From CAZIVE01 sp964542435 (GTDB taxonomy: Bacteria; Bacteroidota; Bacteroidia; Bacteroidales; Tannerellaceae), in NCBI GenBank assembly GCA_964542435.1, contig CAZIVE010000047.1, forward strand, positions 1 to 19,350: a DNA stretch of 19,350 nt, written 5' to 3'. Both the position numbers and the translations under genes were made by a program. Shown here one piece after another: positions 15,753-19,350 of this stretch (the stretch's first letter is position 1; each line of letters begins with the position of its first letter). The notes beneath the pieces are model-generated. The model made no database searches. It had not been told where the DNA came from and worked only from the letters and a program-made list of their open reading frames with translations.

Positions 15753-16247
15753 ATGATGAAAAGATTGATTTTAGTGATGATGCTTGCCGTACTTTGCCTT
15801 GGCGCTAGTGCTCAGACAAAGCAGGGCTATTCTTCAGTGGGCGTAACTACTGGTTATGCCTTCGATCAGGACAACGTAACATTCGGAGTCGATTACAGAA
15901 TCTGTCTGTTTGATAATGTCCGTTTTGCTCCGTCGTTGACGTATCTCGTAAAGAACGATGGTCTCAGTGCTTGGAATATTGACATGAACGCCCATTATAT
16001 CTTCAAGCTGAGCAACCAGTTTGGCTTTTATCCTTTAGGCGGTTTGGACATTGCCTTTTGGAAATATTCAGTTGGTGACGGTAAATGGAGTTATAATGAC
16101 AATCAGACACGTCTTGGACTGAATGTCGGAATGGGCGGTGAAGTGTATGCTTTGCAGGACCTGACTGTCGGACTCGAATTGAAATATCTGGTTACAGAAG
16201 ATCACAGCCAACCAATGTTTGGTGTACGAATCGGCTATAATTTCTGA
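15753..16247 (+). CDS. Small outer-membrane beta-barrel protein
   Basis: This 164-residue protein has a signal peptide (about 1-21, cleavage after GASA) followed by about 140 residues of alternating hydrophobic/polar strands with many aromatic residues and Gly, ending GVRIGYNF with a C-terminal Phe, as expected for an eight-stranded barrel of the OmpA/OmpW-like or porin_13 type. There is no OmpA C-terminal domain, so it is not a peptidoglycan anchor. ATG 15756 is an equally possible start. It is the last gene before a bidirectional terminator and is probably co-transcribed with the C69 peptidase. Function unknown. Confidence 0.85.
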   Translation: MMKRLILVMMLAVLCLGASAQTKQGYSSVGVTTGYAFDQDNVTFGVDYRICLFDNVRFAPSLTYLVKNDGLSAWNIDMNAHYIFKLSNQFGFYPLGGLDIAFWKYSVGDGKWSYNDNQTRLGLNVGMGGEVYALQDLTVGLELKYLVTEDHSQPMFGVRIGYNF

Positions 16248-16265
16248 TTTCCTTAGCGTATAAAA

Positions 16266-16298
16266 AAGAAAGGCGGGATGTTTCATCTCGCCTTTCTT
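16266..16298. terminator. Bidirectional terminator between convergent genes
   Basis: A 15-bp stem (16266-16280 with 16284-16298, one G-T wobble, GGCG/CGCC core) closes a 3-nt loop. On the minus strand it is followed by a T tract (16261-16267 is TAAAAAA on plus), ending the DUF1080 gene. On the plus strand it sits 18 bp after the barrel gene. Confidence 0.85.
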
Positions 16299-16315
16299 AT
16301 GTAAGGAGTTTTCTG

Positions 16316-17116
16316 CTATTTCAGTACTTTGATCTTTATGTTTTTGAATGCAACAGAATTTCCGTGATCTTGCAGTAGAATATGACCTTCAGCAGCTTCG
16401 CCAAAAGCTTCTCCGTTGGGAGAATATTCGGGAGCAGCATATTTGCTGTGTTTGACAAGATCTTTGAAAGCCTGGCTTCCACGATCGTATTCGAGAACTT
16501 TCTTCCCGTTCAACCAATGTTCAACATGTTTGTTCGGCAAAGCCTTGATGACAGCCGTGTTCCAAACACCAACGCCGTTGAAGCTGACGTTCTGACTCTT
16601 GATCATGTCGTAAAGACTTCCCAATGTGCGACTTCCAGGAACGCTCGTGTAAAGTTTTGCATCAGGATGTGTGGCGTCGTCGAGGATTTGGAATTCCAGT
16701 CCGTAAGCCGAACCTTTTTGCTTCTCATGTTCTGTGACGAAATACTTGATTCCGCTGTTTGCACCGTCTGTAATCATGAAGTCAACGCTCAATTCAAAGG
16801 CCGAATAGGTACTATCAGTCACGATGTCGCCGCCATTCTGTGATTCTTTGCCTTGTGAAGCCTGACAGATCAGTTCACCATTGGATACTTCCCAACCGTG
16901 ATCCGGGAATGTTGTCAAGTGAGCACCGCGCCATCCGTTTGTGGTCTTGCCATCGAACAGCAGTTGCCAACCGTCGGCTTTCTCCTGTTCTGTAAGCTGA
17001 TTGTCCACAGCCACAGTTGTCGAATCTGTTGCAACCGTTGTCTTCTCAGCCTTCTTGCCGCCGCAACTGCATACCAACAGGGCAAGAGCTGTACATGCTA
17101 ATAATGTCTTTGTCAT
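16316..17116 (-). CDS. DUF1080 lipoprotein (3-keto-disaccharide hydrolase domain)
   Basis: The protein has a type II signal peptide (MTKTLLACTALALLVCSC, lipidated Cys18) followed by a Thr/Lys/Asp-rich linker and a DUF1080 domain (about 50-266), a concanavalin-like fold that begins WQLLFDGKTTNGWRG and ends with HILLQDHGNSVAFKNIKI. DUF1080 is named for 3-keto-glucoside hydrolysis, but the family is broad and many members are only predicted. The frame is open further up to 17179, but the lipoprotein signal fits only a start at 17116. It is alone on its strand, without the Gfo/Idh/MocA oxidoreductase or sugar-phosphate isomerase often found beside it. The residues after Cys18 (GGKKAEK) do not match the Bacteroides surface-export signal well. 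Confidence 0.88.
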   Translation of the reverse strand: MTKTLLACTALALLVCSCGGKKAEKTTVATDSTTVAVDNQLTEQEKADGWQLLFDGKTTNGWRGAHLTTFPDHGWEVSNGELICQASQGKESQNGGDIVTDSTYSAFELSVDFMITDGANSGIKYFVTEHEKQKGSAYGLEFQILDDATHPDAKLYTSVPGSRTLGSLYDMIKSQNVSFNGVGVWNTAVIKALPNKHVEHWLNGKKVLEYDRGSQAFKDLVKHSKYAAPEYSPNGEAFGEAAEGHILLQDHGNSVAFKNIKIKVLK

Positions 17117-17270
17117 TTTAATGTATTTAAGTTGATGCTTATTTATTCTCTTGACTAATATATATGCAAAATAACACATTTGAAATTAGCTGAGCAAATG
17201 CAGTCGTTATTTCTTTGGATGAAAATACTTTCTCACATTCCGCTTATGACTAAATTTGAATAGAAATATA

Positions 17271-17278
17271 TATCTTTG
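17271..17278 (+). promoter_or_regulatory. -7 box upstream of the EEP-fold gene
   Basis: TATCTTTG (17271-17278) matches TAnnTTTG; transcription would start near 17284, leaving a 35-nt leader. A TTTG at 17255-17258 is only 12 bp away, shorter than usual for a -33 element. The 200-bp gap 17117-17318 also must hold the promoter of the divergent DUF1080 gene, for which I see only an imperfect box. Confidence 0.5.
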
Positions 17279-17318
17279 CTATTGTTGAAGTGAATAAACC
17301 GTATAAAGTTAGAGTATT

Positions 17319-18185
17319 ATGTTTACGAAAATCTTATTAGCTGCATTTATTGCTATGTCACCTTTGGCTATTCTTTCTGCTAAGGGGAAACTGCCTCTAC
17401 GTGTCATGACCTATAATGTCCGCATGGATACAAAGGTTGACAGTGCAAACCAATGGAGCAATCGAAAGGACTTTGCTGCGTCACTGATTCGCTTCCATGA
17501 GATTGATTTGTTCGGGTCGCAAGAGGTGCTCCATAACCAGTTGGAGGATCTGTTGAGCCGATTGCCGGAGTTCGATTACGTCGGTGTGGGCCGTGAAGAT
17601 GGCAAGACGAAAGGTGAATATTCGCCTATCTTCTATAAGAAAGATCGGTTTCAAGTCATCAAGAGTGGCCACTTCTGGCTTTCAGAGGATATTCAGGCTG
17701 TAGGAAAGAAAGGTTGGGATGCCGCTTGCGAACGTGTCGCCACCTGGGCAATCTTCAAGGATAAAAAGAATGGCAATCAGTTCTTCATGTTAAATACGCA
17801 CCTCGATCATATTGGGAAAGTAGCCCGTCACAAAGGAGCGGAGCTTGTGTTGAGTCAGATGAAGGCTCTCGCCGGCACTCTTCCTGTCATCATAACCGGT
17901 GATTTCAATGCAATTCCTTCGGACGATCCCATCAAAGTCCTGACGAATGCTTCCGATCCTAACCATCTCACTCATGCGCGCGACGTTGCCGCTCTGCGTT
18001 ATGGTCCTGAGTGGACATTCCATGACTTCGGTCGTATTCCATTGGCCGAACGTGGATGGTATGATTATATCTTCATCAAAGGCAATTATTTCAATGTCGT
18101 TTCTCATGGCGTCCTGACAGATACGATGAACGAACTTTATCCTTCTGATCATTGCCCTGTTATGGCAACATTGACGATTCGTTAA
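17319..18185 (+). CDS. Secreted endonuclease/exonuclease/phosphatase-fold protein
   Basis: The 288-residue protein belongs to the EEP superfamily of metal-dependent phosphodiesterases and phosphatases. A signal peptide (about 1-21, cleavage after ILSA) places it in the periplasm or outside. Catalytic motifs are complete: TYNVR (31-35), Glu69 in SQE, NTHLDH (159-164), GDFNAIP (194-200), YDYIF (248-252) and SDHCP (276-280). EEP members cut nucleic acids, phosphoinositides, sphingomyelin or other phosphoesters, so the substrate is open; export argues against a DNA-repair role. An AraC regulator follows after 14 bp on the same strand and may control or be controlled with it. Confidence 0.9.
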   Translation: MFTKILLAAFIAMSPLAILSAKGKLPLRVMTYNVRMDTKVDSANQWSNRKDFAASLIRFHEIDLFGSQEVLHNQLEDLLSRLPEFDYVGVGREDGKTKGEYSPIFYKKDRFQVIKSGHFWLSEDIQAVGKKGWDAACERVATWAIFKDKKNGNQFFMLNTHLDHIGKVARHKGAELVLSQMKALAGTLPVIITGDFNAIPSDDPIKVLTNASDPNHLTHARDVAALRYGPEWTFHDFGRIPLAERGWYDYIFIKGNYFNVVSHGVLTDTMNELYPSDHCPVMATLTIR

Positions 18186-18199
18186 TTCCTATAGTCCTT

Positions 18200-19081
18200 A
18201 TGGCTAAGTCTGAGATATTCATAGAACACCTTCCACTGAAAGAGGACGACTGCTTTCTGGTCCGTAACCGTCATAAGAATGGTTTCGAATATCCTCTTCA
18301 TGTGCATAATGAGTTCGAACTGTCCTACTTGGAAAATGTCAAGGGTGCAGTCCGTGTAGTGGGTGATTCCTATGAGGAACTTCTCTATCGCGATCTCCTT
18401 CTTGTAGCCGGTGGGACGAGCCATGGTTATACTACACACAACTGGCAGGGGCACGATTTTGTGGCTGTGACAATTCAGTTCCCGCGTTCTCTCTTCGATA
18501 GTTTTCTAAATAAGCGTCACTTCAATACGATTCGTATGATGTTTGATGCAGCATCGAGCGGACTTGTCTTCAGCTCTGAGGTCGTGGATAATGTAAGAGA
18601 TAAATTGATCAAGATTTCAAACGATGATGGCGATTCTTTTAAGAACCTCCTCAATCTGATAGAGATCTTGAAGGTCATCTCGTTGGATAAAGGTATGCGC
18701 AGACTCAATCCTGTAAACACCGTTTATGATTATAATAGTATTGACAGTAAGCGCCTCGATTCCATTATGGTTTATCTGCATAATAATTTCAATCGGACGA
18801 TCCAATTGCAGGAGATTGCCTCTTTGACGAATATGAGCATCGCTTCCTTCATGAGATTTATGAAAAAGTGGACAGGAAAGACATTTGTTGAGTCACTCAA
18901 TGATATCCGTATCCATGAGGCAAGCAGTATGCTGGCTGATACGAACTGTTCCGTCTCTGAAATATGTTATAAGTGCGGTTTTAATAATCTTTCCAATTTT
19001 AATCGTATATTTAGAGACAGAAAAGGCTGTTCTCCAAGCGAATACCGTAAGGAAAGATCAAGCTCGCACTTCTATCTTTGA
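18200..19081 (+). CDS. AraC-family transcriptional regulator
   Basis: This 293-residue regulator has an N-terminal cupin-like sensing domain (about 20-100, with YPLHVHNEFELSYL, a typical small-ligand-binding motif) and a C-terminal AraC DNA-binding domain (about 185-287) with two helix-turn-helix units (LQEIASLTNMSIASFMRFMK at 203-222 and VSEICYKCGFNNLSNFNRIF at 252-271) and the final GCSPSEYRKE signature. The frame extends up to 18152, but that start would overlap the preceding gene by 34 bp; ATG 18200, 14 bp after its stop, gives the usual family start. The cupin suggests a sugar or small-molecule ligand. Targets are unknown; the neighbouring EEP gene is an obvious candidate. No clear terminator follows. 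Confidence 0.92.
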   Translation: MAKSEIFIEHLPLKEDDCFLVRNRHKNGFEYPLHVHNEFELSYLENVKGAVRVVGDSYEELLYRDLLLVAGGTSHGYTTHNWQGHDFVAVTIQFPRSLFDSFLNKRHFNTIRMMFDAASSGLVFSSEVVDNVRDKLIKISNDDGDSFKNLLNLIEILKVISLDKGMRRLNPVNTVYDYNSIDSKRLDSIMVYLHNNFNRTIQLQEIASLTNMSIASFMRFMKKWTGKTFVESLNDIRIHEASSMLADTNCSVSEICYKCGFNNLSNFNRIFRDRKGCSPSEYRKERSSSHFYL

Positions 19082-19155
19082 GTGATAGGAATAAGTGTTA
19101 TTTTTGATTTAAGTCAATTTTTGATTATAAAGTATCGATGATTGTTTATATAGTA

Positions 19156-19187
19156 TTTGTATTTAGTATCTAAAGCCGATATCTTTG
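19156..19187 (+). promoter_or_regulatory. Near-consensus promoter at the right edge
   Basis: TTTG (19156-19159) and TATCTTTG (19180-19187), 20 bp apart, form the best Bacteroidetes promoter match in the window. Transcription should start near 19193. Confidence 0.65.
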
Positions 19188-19220
19188 CATTGTTCAAAAG
19201 AGAGATTAGCATTGGAAACA

Positions 19221-19259
19221 ATGAACCTTGACTTAAATGTCAAAAAGCTTTTGGAATAA
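19221..19259 (+). CDS. Possible 12-residue leader peptide
   Basis: ATG at 19221 to TAA at 19257-19259 encodes MNLDLNVKKLLE. Four of the twelve residues are Leu and two are Asn, which could suit a leader peptide read in an attenuator, but an ORF this short is expected by chance and no ribosome-binding sequence supports it. It is listed only because it lies between a promoter and a terminator. Confidence 0.18.
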   Translation: MNLDLNVKKLLE

Positions 19260-19312
19260 ACACAAAGGTATATTACATTGGTCTAAAGAATTGAGAATTA
19301 AAAACACAACGA

Positions 19313-19350
19313 GAAGATGGCTGCCTGTGAAGGTGGCCATCTTCATTTTT
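19313..19350 (+). terminator. Strong intrinsic terminator
   Basis: GAAGATGGC (19313-19321) pairs with GCCATCTTC (19336-19344); TGCC/GGTG extends the stem to 13 bp around the hexaloop TGTGAA (19326-19331). A T run (19346-19350) reaches the end of the window. Confidence 0.85.

Larger units (their letters stand above)
19193..19350 (+). ncRNA. Candidate small RNA or attenuator leader
   Basis: The interval between a strong promoter and a strong terminator is about 158 nt and has no gene-sized ORF. It contains small hairpins, such as TTGAC (19228-19232) with GTCAA (19239-19243). It holds one 12-codon ORF. If a gene starts just beyond the window this is its leader with an attenuator; if not, it is a free-standing small RNA. 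I do not recognise an RNA family. Confidence 0.4.

Noticed and set aside
19100..19126. Direct repeat ATTTTTGATT (19100-19109 and 19117-19126) as an AraC operator
   Set aside because: The repeat is A+T-rich and low in information, and it lies downstream of the regulator instead of before the EEP promoter.

Overview
The window looks like a chromosomal segment of a Bacteroidales bacterium, most likely Prevotellaceae. The reasons are Bacteroidetes-type promoters (TAnnTTTG boxes upstream of several genes), little sign of Shine-Dalgarno sequences, the Bacteroidetes forms of DUF177, YebC and PheT, and secreted GH3 and DUF1080 proteins of the kind common in glycan-degrading gut or rumen Prevotella. 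No rRNA, tRNA, insertion sequence, phage or CRISPR locus is visible. The taxonomic call rests on family resemblance, not on a search.

Layout. 1-60: terminator of an upstream gene. 149-5507 (+): a sensor histidine kinase without a partner regulator, then a housekeeping run of DUF177/YceD, L32 (rpmF), a terminator-like hairpin, fabH, era and der. This links ribosome assembly and fatty-acid initiation. 5558-5840: a gene-free gap between convergent terminators that holds five exact-period 41-bp degenerate repeats. 8818-5915 (-): trmD followed 33 bp later by a secreted GH3 beta-xylosidase/beta-glucosidase-like enzyme. 8946-12238 (+): pheT and a YebC/PmpR-family gene, divergent from trmD. 12239-12662: a 424-bp intergenic region with a 22-bp-phased set of AACCnnGGTT palindromes acting at least partly as terminators, then unexplained sequence and a promoter. 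12663-16247 (+): a tightly packed run of pyruvoyl-dependent arginine decarboxylase, endonuclease IV, a secreted C69 peptidase and a small outer-membrane beta-barrel, closed by a bidirectional terminator. 17116-16316 (-): a DUF1080 lipoprotein. 17319-19081 (+): a secreted endonuclease/exonuclease/phosphatase-fold protein and an AraC regulator. 19082-19350: a near-consensus promoter and a strong terminator about 160 nt apart with only a 12-codon ORF between them, so a candidate small RNA or attenuator leader.

Most genes are ordinary core genes. I did not find a clearly new multi-gene system. The parts most worth a second look are non-coding: the 41-bp array (with an isolated 12-bp copy of its motif inside a hairpin between pheT and yebC), the phased palindromes after yebC, and the promoter-to-terminator unit at the right edge. 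Among the genes, the pairing of pyruvoyl arginine decarboxylase with an AP endonuclease through an ATGA overlap and the probable TTG start of DUF177 stand out.
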